A stretch of 64,000 nt of DNA from Streptomyces sp. man185 (GTDB lineage Bacteria > Actinomycetota > Actinomycetes > Streptomycetales > Streptomycetaceae): contig NTHE01000007.1 in assembly GCA_002551355.1 (NCBI GenBank), forward strand, positions 62,976 through 126,975. The letters run 5' to 3'. The translations under genes and the position numbers were made by a program. Below the pieces are notes generated by a model that saw nothing but the letters and a program-made list of their open reading frames with translations, was not told the origin of the DNA and did not search any database. Positions 29,105 to 37,311 of this stretch are shown piece by piece; position 1 is the first letter of the stretch, and every line of letters starts with the position of its first letter.

Positions 29105-29422
29105 TCAGCCCTCCGGCGGCGAGAAGACGACCATCACCCGCAGGTCCTCGGTGATGTGGTGGAACTTGTGGGCCACCCCCGCGGGCACGTAGACGACGCT
29201 TCCCCTGCCGACCTGTGTCGTCTCCATCCCCACCGTGATCGACGCACGCCCGCTGACGACGAAGTAGACCTCGTCCTGCTGGTGCGGCTGCTGCGGATCG
29301 AGCTCTCCCGCGTCCAGCGCGTACAGGCCCACCGACATGTTGCGTTCCCGCACGAACTGCAGATAGGCGCCGTCGTTGGCGGCCCGCTCCGCCTCCAGCT
29401 CGTCCAGTCTGAATGCCTTCAT
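29105..29422 (-). CDS. Cupin domain protein
   Basis: Single-domain cupin of 105 aa. The metal-binding motifs are PHQQDEVYFVVSGRASI (His, Gln or Glu, Glu) and the second motif VPAGVAHKFHHI with a His. The first motif has a single clear His, so metal binding needs checking. Possible roles are an isomerase-like enzyme or a sensor; sequence does not decide. The ATG at 29422 lies 87 bases from the divergent holin-like gene; the open frame upstream of it is the shadow of that gene. Confidence 0.88.
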   Translation of the reverse strand: MKAFRLDELEAERAANDGAYLQFVRERNMSVGLYALDAGELDPQQPHQQDEVYFVVSGRASITVGMETTQVGRGSVVYVPAGVAHKFHHITEDLRVMVVFSPPEG

Positions 29423-29509
29423 GGCCTGTCCCGCCCCTTGTGCCCGCGCTGTCGGCTGTGCCTGTGCCGCCGGTGTCCACCACCGATCGTGTCTGCCACG
29501 ATCAGACAC

Positions 29510-29887
29510 ATGAAGAATTTCGTAGTCAAGACGATCGCCAACGCGGGTGCGCTGGCCGTGGCCATCTGGCTGATCGGCAACATCACGCTGGAGGGTGGCA
29601 GCACGGGCCGCAAGCTCCTCACCCTGATTCTGGTCGCGCTGATCTTCGGACTGGTGAACTTCCTGGTGAAGCCGCTGGTCCAGCTGCTGACCCTCCCCTT
29701 GTTCATTCTGACGCTGGGGTTGATCACCCTGGTGGTCAACGCCCTGATGCTGTTGCTGACCTCCTGGCTGGCCGGCGTGCTCGATCTCAGCTTCCACGTC
29801 GAGGGGTTCTGGACGGCGGTGCTCGGCGGCCTGATCATCTCGGTCGTCTCCTGGGCGCTCAACGTCGTCCTGCCCGACGAGAACTGA
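29510..29887 (+). CDS. Phage holin family 4-type membrane protein
   Basis: 125 aa with four transmembrane segments, the pattern of the PF04020 family (MKNFVVKTIANAGALAVAIWLI, NFLVKPLVQLLTLPLFILTLG). Despite the family name these chromosomal proteins occur widely without any prophage, and there is none here. The role is unknown. It is divergent from the cupin gene and 143 bases before the PLP-enzyme gene. Confidence 0.9.
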   Translation: MKNFVVKTIANAGALAVAIWLIGNITLEGGSTGRKLLTLILVALIFGLVNFLVKPLVQLLTLPLFILTLGLITLVVNALMLLLTSWLAGVLDLSFHVEGFWTAVLGGLIISVVSWALNVVLPDEN

Positions 29888-29970
29888 GTCCGGGATTCCG
29901 GAGTCCGGGATGCGAGATTCCGGGCCTCCGCATCAGGCCGCTCCCGGGCCTCTGGAAGAGTGCAGGGGAC

Positions 29971-30013
29971 ACCGGTCCGACCACCGGTGAGAACCGGTCC
30001 ACCACCGGGGAGA
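29971..30013 (+). repeat. Short tandem repeat before the PLP-lyase gene
   Basis: Two near-identical units of 22 and 21 bases (29971-29992 and 29993-30013), both starting ACCGGTCC and containing CCACCGG. They end 17 bases before the start codon at 30031 and include the approach to its AGGAG ribosome site. They may be an operator or an RNA structure. Confidence 0.5.
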
Positions 30014-30030
30014 CCAGCGAAGGAGCAGGC

Positions 30031-31155
30031 ATGAGCACCATGGGCGACGGAACGCGTGCGGTACGCGCCGGGCTTCCCGAACCGGAGCAGTTCGAACCCA
30101 CGCTGCCCGGCCCGGTCTTCGCAGCCCACTTCCACCTCTCCGGCGAACCGGTGGGTCCCTACACCTACGGCCGGGAGACCAACCCGACCTGGACCCACCT
30201 GGAGCGGGCCATCGGCGAGCTGGAGGCTCCCGGCGAGGACGTGGGCACGACCGTGTTCGCCTCGGGCATGGCGGCGATCACCGCGGTGCTGCTCTCCCAG
30301 GTCCGCTCCGGCGACGCCGTGGTCCTGCCCGACGACGGCTATCAGGCGCTGCCGCTCGTGCGGGAGCAACTGGCGGCATACGGGGTCGAGGTCCGGACCG
30401 CACCGACCGGCGGCGACGCCCAGCTGGCCCTGCTGACCGGGGCGAAGCTGCTGTGGATCGAGAGCCCGTCCAACCCGGGTCTGGACGTCTGCGACATCCG
30501 GCGGCTGGTGGAGGCCGCGCACGCGGCGGGCGCCCTCGTCGCCGTCGACAACACCCTGGCCACCCCGATCGGCCAGCGCCCGCTGGAGCTGGGCGCCGAC
30601 TTCTCGGTGGCCAGCGACACCAAGGGCATGACCGGACACGGCGACATCCTGCTCGGCCATGTGACCTGCCGCGATCCCCGGCTGACGGCGGACGTACGGC
30701 GCTGGCGAAAGGTCGTCGGGGCGATCCCCGGGCCGATGGAGGCCTGGCTCGCCCACCGCTCGCTGGCCACCCTCCAGCTGCGCATCGACCGGCAGTGCAC
30801 CACCGCCCTCGCCCTCGCCGAGGCACTGGCCAAGCGGGCGGAGGTCACCGGGCTGCGCTATCCGGGGCTGCCCACCGACCCGTCGTACGCCCTCGCGTCG
30901 GGCCAGATGCGGCGCTTCGGGTCCGTGGTCTCCTTCGAGCTGGCCGACCGGGACACCGCGGAACGCTTCCTGTCCGCGCTGCGCCTGGTCGACGACGCGA
31001 CGAGCTTCGGCGGCGTCCGGTCGACCGCGGAGCGCCGGGGCCGCTGGGGCGGCGACGCCGTCGCGGAGGGCTTCATCCGCTTCTCGGTCGGCGCGGAAGA
31101 CCCCGAGGACCTGCTCGCCGATGTCGAACAGGCGCTGGACGCGGCGGTCCGGTAG
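30031..31155 (+). CDS. Cystathionine gamma-lyase/synthase family PLP enzyme
   Basis: Cys/Met-metabolism PLP enzyme of 374 aa, cytoplasmic. PLP-binding features are the FASGMAAITAVLL phosphate loop, WIESPSNPGLDV, VDNTLATP (Asp contacting the pyridine) and the lysine in ASDTKGMTGHGDILLG. The family carries out gamma- or beta-elimination or replacement on cystathionine, homocysteine or methionine. RefSeq relatives are called cystathionine gamma-lyase, but substrate choice is not visible. The ATG follows AGGAGCAGGC. A short tandem repeat lies in the leader. A Nudix gene follows 44 bases after the stop and may share the transcript. Confidence 0.9.
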   Translation: MSTMGDGTRAVRAGLPEPEQFEPTLPGPVFAAHFHLSGEPVGPYTYGRETNPTWTHLERAIGELEAPGEDVGTTVFASGMAAITAVLLSQVRSGDAVVLPDDGYQALPLVREQLAAYGVEVRTAPTGGDAQLALLTGAKLLWIESPSNPGLDVCDIRRLVEAAHAAGALVAVDNTLATPIGQRPLELGADFSVASDTKGMTGHGDILLGHVTCRDPRLTADVRRWRKVVGAIPGPMEAWLAHRSLATLQLRIDRQCTTALALAEALAKRAEVTGLRYPGLPTDPSYALASGQMRRFGSVVSFELADRDTAERFLSALRLVDDATSFGGVRSTAERRGRWGGDAVAEGFIRFSVGAEDPEDLLADVEQALDAAVR

Positions 31156-31199
31156 GCCGGGGGAGTTTCAGACGGTCCTCCACGGGCCACTCTCTTGCC

Positions 31200-31679
31200 A
31201 TGACCGAACGTCCTGTGGTCAAGCGCACCGCACGCGCCGTCCTGCTCGACGGCGACGATCTCATCCTGATCAAGCGCACCAAGCCGGGAGTCGATCCGTA
31301 CTGGCTCACGCCCGGCGGCGGAGTCGAGCCGGAGGATGCCACCGTCGTCGAGGCGCTGCACCGCGAGGTCGACGAGGAGCTCGGCGCCAAGATCGTCGAC
31401 GTGGTCCCGTGCTTCGTCGACACCGTGGAGCACATCGCGGACGGAGGCGTGACGGGGGTGAAGGTCCAGCACTTCTTCGTCTGCCGACTGGCGTCGATGG
31501 ACGTCTCCCTGCGGCACGGACCGGAGATCGACGAGCCGACCGGGGAGTACGAGATCGTACGGGTGCCGTTCAGCCGGGTCGGGATCGCGGCCGTGCACCT
31601 CGTTCCGCTGTCCCTGCGGCACTACCTGGACGGCAACATCGAAGGCGTACGGGCGATGCACGCCCCCGACCTGGCCTGA
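31200..31679 (+). CDS. Nudix hydrolase
   Basis: 159 aa with a Nudix box at about residues 38-60 (GGGVEPEDATVVEALHREV then DEELGA), the REVDEEL portion giving the Mg2+-binding glutamates. The N-terminal VVKRTARAVLLDGDDLILIKR is a standard Nudix strand. Candidate substrates are nucleoside di- or triphosphates or NDP-sugars. It lies 44 bases after the PLP-enzyme gene and ends before a strong hairpin. Confidence 0.92.
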   Translation: MTERPVVKRTARAVLLDGDDLILIKRTKPGVDPYWLTPGGGVEPEDATVVEALHREVDEELGAKIVDVVPCFVDTVEHIADGGVTGVKVQHFFVCRLASMDVSLRHGPEIDEPTGEYEIVRVPFSRVGIAAVHLVPLSLRHYLDGNIEGVRAMHAPDLA

Positions 31680-31708
31680 CGTCCCTCGCATCGGGCACGC
31701 GTCCCGGC

Positions 31709-31736
31709 CCGGCCGGGGAGCGTACTCCCCGGCCGG
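31709..31736. terminator. Terminator after the Nudix gene
   Basis: Perfect inverted repeat with 12-base arms (31709-31720 and 31725-31736) and the loop CGTA, 30 bases after the Nudix stop. Confidence 0.75.
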
Positions 31737-31788
31737 TACGCACGGATACTCCCGCTGCCGGACGCCCCGGGGCATCCGGCTCGGCATC

Positions 31789-32326
31789 GTGTTTCACGTG
31801 AAACCACTCAAGCGCCCTGTACGCCGAGGGCTCCTCGTCGCCCATGTCGCCGTCTCCGTCAGCTGGCTCGGTCTGACCGTCGGTCTGCTGGCACTCGGCC
31901 TCACCGCGTTCCTCACCGGAGATCCCGCCGCCGCGGGCGCCACCACCCGGGCCCTGAAGATCTTCGGGGACTGGCTGGTGGTCCCGGTGGCGCTGCTCTC
32001 CGCGGTGAGCGGCCTGGTGCTGGCGCTGGGCAACTCCGTGGGGTCCGGCGCGCCACCGCTGGGTGTGGACCAAGTTCTGGCTGACCCTGATCACGACGGG
32101 CCTGTCGATCTTCTCCCTGGGCCCCGGCATCGACGCGGCGGTCGCCGACGAGGCGGTGGACATCAATCTCCTGATCGCGCCTGCGGTGGCCACGGCCACG
32201 TATCTCTTCATCACCGCGATCTCGGTGCTCAAGCCCTGGGGGCTCACCCGACGCGGCAGACGGCCGCGGTTCTCGGCCAGTTCCGCCAAATCGGTGGACG
32301 CGCGATCACCCCGTCAGACAGCCTGA
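31789..32326 (+). pseudogene. Membrane protein gene interrupted by a +1 frameshift
   Basis: The frame starting at GTG 31789 (MFHVKPLKRPVRRGLL) reads three membrane segments and then degenerates after LALGNSVG. The next frame resumes with RHRWVWTKFWLTLITTGLSIF and a fourth segment, ending at 32326. Removing one G from the GGGG run at 32040-32043 joins them without loss (NSVGPARHRWVWTKFW). The intact protein would be about 178 aa and belongs to a family of small membrane proteins without known function in Streptomyces. It is either a true frameshift or a homopolymer sequencing error. The start region contains a parS site. Confidence 0.75.
31791..31804. promoter_or_regulatory. parS site 2, inside the start of the frameshifted membrane gene
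   Basis: Perfect GTTTCACGTGAAAC. As at cydCD, it begins with the G of the start codon (GTG here) and is read as FHVK. Confidence 0.92.
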
Positions 32327-32330
32327 CCCC

Positions 32331-33257
32331 ATGCACCGCCCATCACCGCGCTCCCTCGTCGACCTGCCGATCCGGCGCCTGAACCGGGGAGACCTGGTCC
32401 CCTGTGCCGACCTCTGCGAGGACCGCGGCTGGCCGCGCGACGAGCACCGGTGGGGGCTGCTCCTCTCGGCCGGCACCGGGTACGGGATCGACGCCCCGGA
32501 CGGCAAGGGCCTGGCAGGGACCTGCCTGACCATGCCCTACGGATCCGATCTCACCGCGGTCGGCATGCTGCTCGTCGCCGAACGCTACGCACGTCGGGGG
32601 CTCGCCCGCCGGCTCATGCGGCACGTGATGGAGACGGTGGGCGACACCCCGCTCGCCCTGTACGCCACCGAGCAGGGGCTGCCGCTCTACGAAGATCTCG
32701 GCTTCTCCCCCGTGGGCCGGGCCGAACGCGTCGGCGGCCGGTTCGGAGCGGGCGGCCCCGACGGCTCCCCCTCGGCCACAGCCTCTCCCGCCCGCACCTC
32801 GTCGACGCTCTCGCCGTCGGCCTCGTCCGTGACCACACGGCCCGCCGCGGCGGACGACCTGCAGGCGATGGTCCGGCTCGACCTCCCCGCCTTCGGCACC
32901 GACCGGACGCATCTCCTCGCCCGGCTGCCCGCCTTCTCCGACCGGCTCCAGGTCGCCGAGGCGCACGGCGAGCTGGTCGGATACGCCGCGCTCTGGCCGA
33001 GCGGGCACGCCGAGGTGGTGGGGCCGCTGATCGCACGGGACACGGCCACCGCACAGGCCCTGGTAGCGGCCCTGGCCGCCACGACGGACCGGCCACTGCG
33101 GGCCGATGTCGACGCCCGGCACAAGGAACTGCTCGGCTGGCTGGCGGAGCACGGTCTTGAGCCCCTCTCCCGGACCACCGTGATGACGTACGGCATCCCG
33201 GACCTGCCCGGTGACGCCGCCCGCAGGTTCGCCCCGCTCACCGTCGCGACGGGCTGA
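32331..33257 (+). CDS. Tandem GNAT-family acetyltransferase
   Basis: 308 aa that appear to hold two GNAT folds: about 12-130 (with AVGMLLVAERYARRGLARRLM as the acetyl-CoA binding loop, Q/RxxGxA/G type) and about 165-290, linked by a Ser/Ala-rich segment around 145-165. The second half has a weaker CoA loop. The acyl acceptor is unknown. The ATG at 32331 lies 4 bases after the stop of the frameshifted membrane gene, suggesting co-transcription. Confidence 0.88.
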   Translation: MHRPSPRSLVDLPIRRLNRGDLVPCADLCEDRGWPRDEHRWGLLLSAGTGYGIDAPDGKGLAGTCLTMPYGSDLTAVGMLLVAERYARRGLARRLMRHVMETVGDTPLALYATEQGLPLYEDLGFSPVGRAERVGGRFGAGGPDGSPSATASPARTSSTLSPSASSVTTRPAAADDLQAMVRLDLPAFGTDRTHLLARLPAFSDRLQVAEAHGELVGYAALWPSGHAEVVGPLIARDTATAQALVAALAATTDRPLRADVDARHKELLGWLAEHGLEPLSRTTVMTYGIPDLPGDAARRFAPLTVATG

Positions 33258-33262
33258 CGCGG

Positions 33263-33297
33263 AGCAGCCGCACCGCCGTGGAGGCGGTGCGGCTGCT
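33263..33297. terminator. Bidirectional terminator between GNAT and MFS genes
   Basis: Perfect 15-base inverted repeat (33263-33277 and 33283-33297) with a 5-base loop, between two convergent genes. Confidence 0.85.
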
Positions 33298-33332
33298 GCG
33301 CGGTGCGGGACGGCCCCCGGAGGGGCGGGGGC

Positions 33333-34544
33333 TCAGTGCCGGGCCGCCGTCACGGCGGCCGGCTCGGGGCTGCTCCCGGCGACGATCCGGCCCTTGCCGG
33401 TCTCCCGGCGCTCCAGCAGGCTGGAGAACACCGCCAGGACCAGGGCCGACGCAGCGAGCACGGCCCCGACCCAGTTGGGGGCGGTGTAGCCGAGGCCGGC
33501 CGCGATGACGAGACCGCCGAGCCAGGCGGAGAGGGCGTTGCCGAGGTTGAAGGCCCCGATGTTGACGGCGGACGCCAGCGTCGGCGCACCCGCCGCCTGG
33601 TCGAGGACCCGCTTCTGCAGCGGAGGCACGGTCGCGAAGCCCAGGGCGCCGATCAGGACGATGGTGACGGCCGCGGCGATCTTGTTGTGGGCGGTCACGG
33701 TGAACAGGCCGAGGACCACGGCGAGCGCGCTGAGCGAGACGTACAGCAGGGGCATCAGGTGGCGGTCGGCGAACTTCCCGCCGATCAGGTTGCCGCCCAC
33801 CATGCCGAGGCCGAAGAGGACCAGCAACCAGGTGACGGACGAGGCCGAGTAGCCGGCGATCTCGGTCATCATCGGGGTGATGTAGGTGATCGCGGCGAAG
33901 ACGCCGCCGAAGCCCAGGACGGTCATGGCCATCGCCAGCAGGACCTGGACGTTGCGGAACGCGGCCAGCTCGTGGCGGATGCGTACGCCTTCCGTCCTGG
34001 GCTGCTCCGGTACGAGCTTCGCGACGCCGAGCAGCCCCACGACCCCCAGGGCGGCGACGACGAGGAACGTGGTCCGCCAGCCGGCGGTCTGGCCGATGAA
34101 CGTGCCCAGCGGCACACCGACGACGTTGGCGACGGTGAGGCCGGTGAACATCATGGCGATGGCCCCGGCCTTCTTCTGCGGGGCGACCAGATCGGCCGCG
34201 ACCACCGAGCCGATGCCGAAGAAGGCGCCGTGCGCGAGGGAGGCGATCACGCGTCCGGCGAGCATGACCCCGAAGACCGGGGCGAGCGCGGACACGACGT
34301 TGCCCACGATGAAAAGCCCCATGAGGAGCATCAGCATGCGCTTGCGGGTGATGCGGGTGCCCAGCAGCGTCATCAGCGGGGCTCCGAGGACCACGCCGAG
34401 CGCGTAGCCGGTCACCAGGAAGCCCGCGGTCGGGATCGAGACCTGGAAATCACCGGCGACCTCGGGGAGCAGCCCCATGATCACGAATTCGGTCGTTCCG
34501 ATCCCGAATGCCCCGATGGCGAGTGCGAGGAGCGCGAGCGGCAT
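33333..34544 (-). CDS. MFS drug/sugar efflux transporter (DHA1 type)
   Basis: 403 aa, about twelve transmembrane segments. The N-terminal block GAFGIGTTEFVIMGLLPEVA and the loop GTRITRKRML are typical of AraJ/CmlA/Cmx-like DHA1 proton antiporters. The ATG at 34544 follows AGGGAAGG. It is divergent from a MarR regulator gene with a 140-base gap that contains three direct repeats, so it is probably repressed by that MarR protein and induced by its substrate. Confidence 0.92.
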   Translation of the reverse strand: MPLALLALAIGAFGIGTTEFVIMGLLPEVAGDFQVSIPTAGFLVTGYALGVVLGAPLMTLLGTRITRKRMLMLLMGLFIVGNVVSALAPVFGVMLAGRVIASLAHGAFFGIGSVVAADLVAPQKKAGAIAMMFTGLTVANVVGVPLGTFIGQTAGWRTTFLVVAALGVVGLLGVAKLVPEQPRTEGVRIRHELAAFRNVQVLLAMAMTVLGFGGVFAAITYITPMMTEIAGYSASSVTWLLVLFGLGMVGGNLIGGKFADRHLMPLLYVSLSALAVVLGLFTVTAHNKIAAAVTIVLIGALGFATVPPLQKRVLDQAAGAPTLASAVNIGAFNLGNALSAWLGGLVIAAGLGYTAPNWVGAVLAASALVLAVFSSLLERRETGKGRIVAGSSPEPAAVTAARH

Positions 34545-34596
34545 GGGTTTCACCTTCCCTGAAGATTGCGTCTGCGCCTTACAAGCGTCCACAATA

Positions 34597-34639
34597 ATTG
34601 CAGACGCTGGTTAATTGCAAACGCGGGCTATTGCAGATG
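34597..34639. promoter_or_regulatory. Three direct repeats in the MFS-MarR divergent promoter
   Basis: ATTGCAGACGC at 34597-34607, ATTGCAAACGC at 34614-34624 and ATTGCAGATG at 34630-34639, spaced 17 and 16 bases. An inverted copy of the core (GCGTCTGC) lies at 34568-34575. The position between the divergent starts suggests an operator for the adjacent MarR protein. Confidence 0.6.
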
Positions 34640-34684
34640 TCCCCTATCCTGGAGTCACGCAGCTCCCGTACGGAGGAGAGAGAC

Positions 34685-35143
34685 ATGACAGCGACCGATC
34701 CCGCCCTGACCGCCATCGCCCAGAGCTGGTGCACGCTCTCCCTGCTCCACGGGAAGATCGAGGCCCGTATCGAGCGGGCCCTCCAGGCCGGCCACGGGCT
34801 CAGCGCACGCGAGTACTCCCTGCTCGACGTGTTGAGCCGACAGCACACCGGGGTCGGCGGGCATCTCCAGATGAAGCAGGTCGCCGACGCCGTCGTCCTC
34901 AGCCAGAGCGCCACCACCCGGCTCGTCACCCGGCTCGAGGACCGTGGTCTGCTGACCCGCTACCTGTGCGACACCGACCGTCGGGGCATCTACACCGACG
35001 TCACCGAGGCGGGGCTCACGCTGCTGGAGGCCGCCCGGCCGACGAACGACAGCGCGCTGCGGGCGGCCCTGGACGAGGCGGCGGAGAACCCTGAGCTCGC
35101 CCCGCTGGTCAGGGCGGTCGAAGAGCTGAAGGTCCCGGCCTGA
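34685..35143 (+). CDS. MarR family transcriptional regulator
   Basis: 152 aa winged-helix dimer-type regulator. The DNA-binding part reads LSAREYSLLDVLSRQ, QMKQVADAVVLSQSATTRLVTRLEDRGLLTR and the wing CDTDRRGIYTDVTEAG. The ATG at 34685 has a GGAGGAGAGA ribosome site; an upstream extension in frame would read through the operator repeats and is rejected. Divergent to an MFS exporter gene, it likely represses that gene and itself. Confidence 0.92.
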   Translation: MTATDPALTAIAQSWCTLSLLHGKIEARIERALQAGHGLSAREYSLLDVLSRQHTGVGGHLQMKQVADAVVLSQSATTRLVTRLEDRGLLTRYLCDTDRRGIYTDVTEAGLTLLEAARPTNDSALRAALDEAAENPELAPLVRAVEELKVPA

Positions 35144-35251
35144 CCTCACCGATCCTGATGACCCCGATTCCCATCGATCCGATCCTGATGGATCCGCCCC
35201 TGACCGACGGGCCCCCGGGGGCCGACCCGGTGTCGCCTTAGGATGCCGATC

Positions 35252-35704
35252 ATGAGTGATCTGGACATACGATCTGCCACCCCGGACGACCTGGCCGCCG
35301 TGGTCGCGATGCTCGCCGATGACCCGCTGGGCGCACAGCGTGAGTCACCGGATGACCTCACCCCCTACCGGGAGGCGCTTCAGCGGCTGGCCGACGACCC
35401 GAACCAGCACGTGGTCGTCGCTGTTCGCGAGGAGCGGGTCGTCGGCACCCTTCAGCTGACCATCGTCCCGGGGCTGTCCCGGCGCGGTGCCACGCGCTCG
35501 ATCATCGAGGGCGTCCGCATCCATGGCGACGAGCGCGGCAGCGGCCTCGGCACCCAGCTCATCCAGTGGGCGGTGGACGAATCCCGCCGCCAGAATTGCC
35601 AGTTGGTGCAGCTGACCTCGGACGTCACCCGCGAGGACGCGCACCGCTTCTACGAGCGGCTCGGCTTCACGGCCAGCCATGTGGGCTTCAAGCTGGCGCT
35701 CTGA
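35252..35704 (+). CDS. GNAT family N-acetyltransferase
   Basis: 150 aa, single GNAT fold. The CoA-binding loop is in IHGDERGSGLGTQLIQWAVDE and the C-terminal strand DAHRFYERLGFTASHVGFKLAL is typical of this subgroup. The ATG at 35252 (MSDLDIRSATPDD) is preferred over one three codons earlier. Its substrate is unknown. A parS site follows its stop by 13 bases. Confidence 0.92.
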   Translation: MSDLDIRSATPDDLAAVVAMLADDPLGAQRESPDDLTPYREALQRLADDPNQHVVVAVREERVVGTLQLTIVPGLSRRGATRSIIEGVRIHGDERGSGLGTQLIQWAVDESRRQNCQLVQLTSDVTREDAHRFYERLGFTASHVGFKLAL

Positions 35705-35717
35705 CGAGGAGGTGGGT

Positions 35718-35731
35718 GTTTCACGTGAAAC
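35718..35731. promoter_or_regulatory. parS site 3, intergenic
   Basis: Perfect GTTTCACGTGAAAC between the convergent GNAT and serine hydrolase genes. The flanking bases GGTG/CACC extend the palindrome. Confidence 0.93.
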
Positions 35732-35756
35732 ACCCACCCGTTCACCGGCCCGGAAC

Positions 35757-37133
35757 TCAGGCGCCGAGCCCGCGCCAGCCCTCCGCGTCCACCCCGCCGG
35801 GGACGGCCGCCCCCGCCTCGTACGGCTCGCGCGTGAAGACGAACGAGCCGAGGTCGAGGTGGTCCACCGAGCCGTCGTCCTTGCGTACGACGCGCAGGGT
35901 CTCCCCCGCGTAGTAGTCGTTCTGGCCCACCCAGGTGCCGTCCGGGCGGTAGGTGAAGGCCGCGCTGCGCCCCCTGCCGCCCAACGGCGTGAGCTGCAGG
36001 CCCCGGTCCCCCGTGAGCCTCAGCGTGAACGTGTTGGTGCCCCAGTGCCAGACGCCGGTCAGCGCGAGCAGCTCGTCGTCCACGTCGGGCAGCGGACGCC
36101 AGGGCTCCGAGATCAGAGGCTCGGCCTCGACGACGATGCCCAGGAGTTCGGCGGCCACCGTCGCGGCGGGCAGTCCGGAAGTGACATTGGCGAGGGCGAC
36201 CGCCGCCACGTCCTCCTCCTCGCACACCCAGAGGCCGGCGACGAACCCGGGAAGCGATCCCGTGTGCCCGAAGAGCACGCGCCCCTCACCCCCGACGATC
36301 TGGAGTCCGAGGCCGTAACCGCTGCCAGCCGTCTCGACCGGCGCGGCGGGCGTCCGCATCTCCCGTACGGAGGAGGCCGACAGGACCCGGTCGTCGCCCT
36401 CGGCAAGGAAGGCGGCGAACCGCAGCAGGTCCTCCGCGGTGGACCAGAGCTGACCGGCGGGCGCCATGATCCCGAGGTCCTCCGCGGGTTCGCTCAGCAT
36501 GACGTCGGCCCAGGGGTGAACGGCCCAGCCGCCCGCGTGCGGCGCCACGGGGTCGCTCGTCGTCCGGTGCATGCCCAGCGGCTCCAGGATCTCGCGGCGC
36601 AGCGCCTCCTCCCAGGAGACGCCGCGTACCGCTTCCACCAGCGAACCGAGCACGGTGTAGCCCGGGTTGGAGTAGTGATGGCGATGTCCGGTCGGGTGCG
36701 TCATCGGCCGGTCGCCCAGCACATCGGCGAGCTCGGGCCGCAGGCTGCCGGGCGTCCGCTCCCACCAGGGGGCGGGCGCTTCGGCACCCAGCCCCGCGCT
36801 GTGGCACAGCAGCTGAAAGACGGTCACCCCACCCACGCCCGTACCGGGGAGATGCTTCTCCAGGGGGTCGTCCAGATCGATCAGGCCCTCGTCCCGCAGC
36901 CGCAGCACCAGAACGGCCGTGAACGTCTTGGTGATCGAGCCGATCCGGTACTGCGTATCGGCATCGGGAGCATGCCCCTCGACGCACGTACGCGCCCCGC
37001 TCCAGGCCGTACGTCCCTGTCGCCGCACGGCCGCCACAAGGGATGGCGCACGGCCGTCCCGCTGCGCGACGGCGATGCGGTGCAACAGAGCGCGCCGGGT
37101 ACTGGGGAGCAGGTCTTCGCCGGTAGAAGTCAT
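35757..37133 (-). CDS. Serine hydrolase of the beta-lactamase/class C (DD-peptidase-like) family
   Basis: 458 aa. The penicillin-recognising fold is shown by SITK with nucleophile Ser66 and Lys69, the YSN-type triad (HHYSNPGY) near 155 and HTGSLPGF replacing the KTG box. The last 120 residues form an extra beta-rich domain. No signal peptide is seen, so it is likely cytoplasmic, which argues against a secreted beta-lactamase and in favour of an esterase or D-amino-peptidase role. The ATG at 37133 is the family-like start. Confidence 0.9.
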   Translation of the reverse strand: MTSTGEDLLPSTRRALLHRIAVAQRDGRAPSLVAAVRRQGRTAWSGARTCVEGHAPDADTQYRIGSITKTFTAVLVLRLRDEGLIDLDDPLEKHLPGTGVGGVTVFQLLCHSAGLGAEAPAPWWERTPGSLRPELADVLGDRPMTHPTGHRHHYSNPGYTVLGSLVEAVRGVSWEEALRREILEPLGMHRTTSDPVAPHAGGWAVHPWADVMLSEPAEDLGIMAPAGQLWSTAEDLLRFAAFLAEGDDRVLSASSVREMRTPAAPVETAGSGYGLGLQIVGGEGRVLFGHTGSLPGFVAGLWVCEEEDVAAVALANVTSGLPAATVAAELLGIVVEAEPLISEPWRPLPDVDDELLALTGVWHWGTNTFTLRLTGDRGLQLTPLGGRGRSAAFTYRPDGTWVGQNDYYAGETLRVVRKDDGSVDHLDLGSFVFTREPYEAGAAVPGGVDAEGWRGLGA

Positions 37134-37311
37134 GGTCCAACCCTTATCCGACGGGCCACTCCTTGACGAACCTTTTTCCCCTGAGTCGGGGAATCACGAA
37201 GTCACGGAGGCATGGGCCGGACGGCCCGAGTGGCCCCCACGAAGGCTCCCGCAGGCTCGCCATCAGCACCATGGGCGCTCGGGGGAGCGTATCGGCGGAC
37301 GCCCGGCACGT

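Noticed and set aside
29413..29509. phiX-like or prophage origin for the holin-family gene
   Set aside because: No other phage gene is near, and PF04020 members are common chromosomal membrane proteins.
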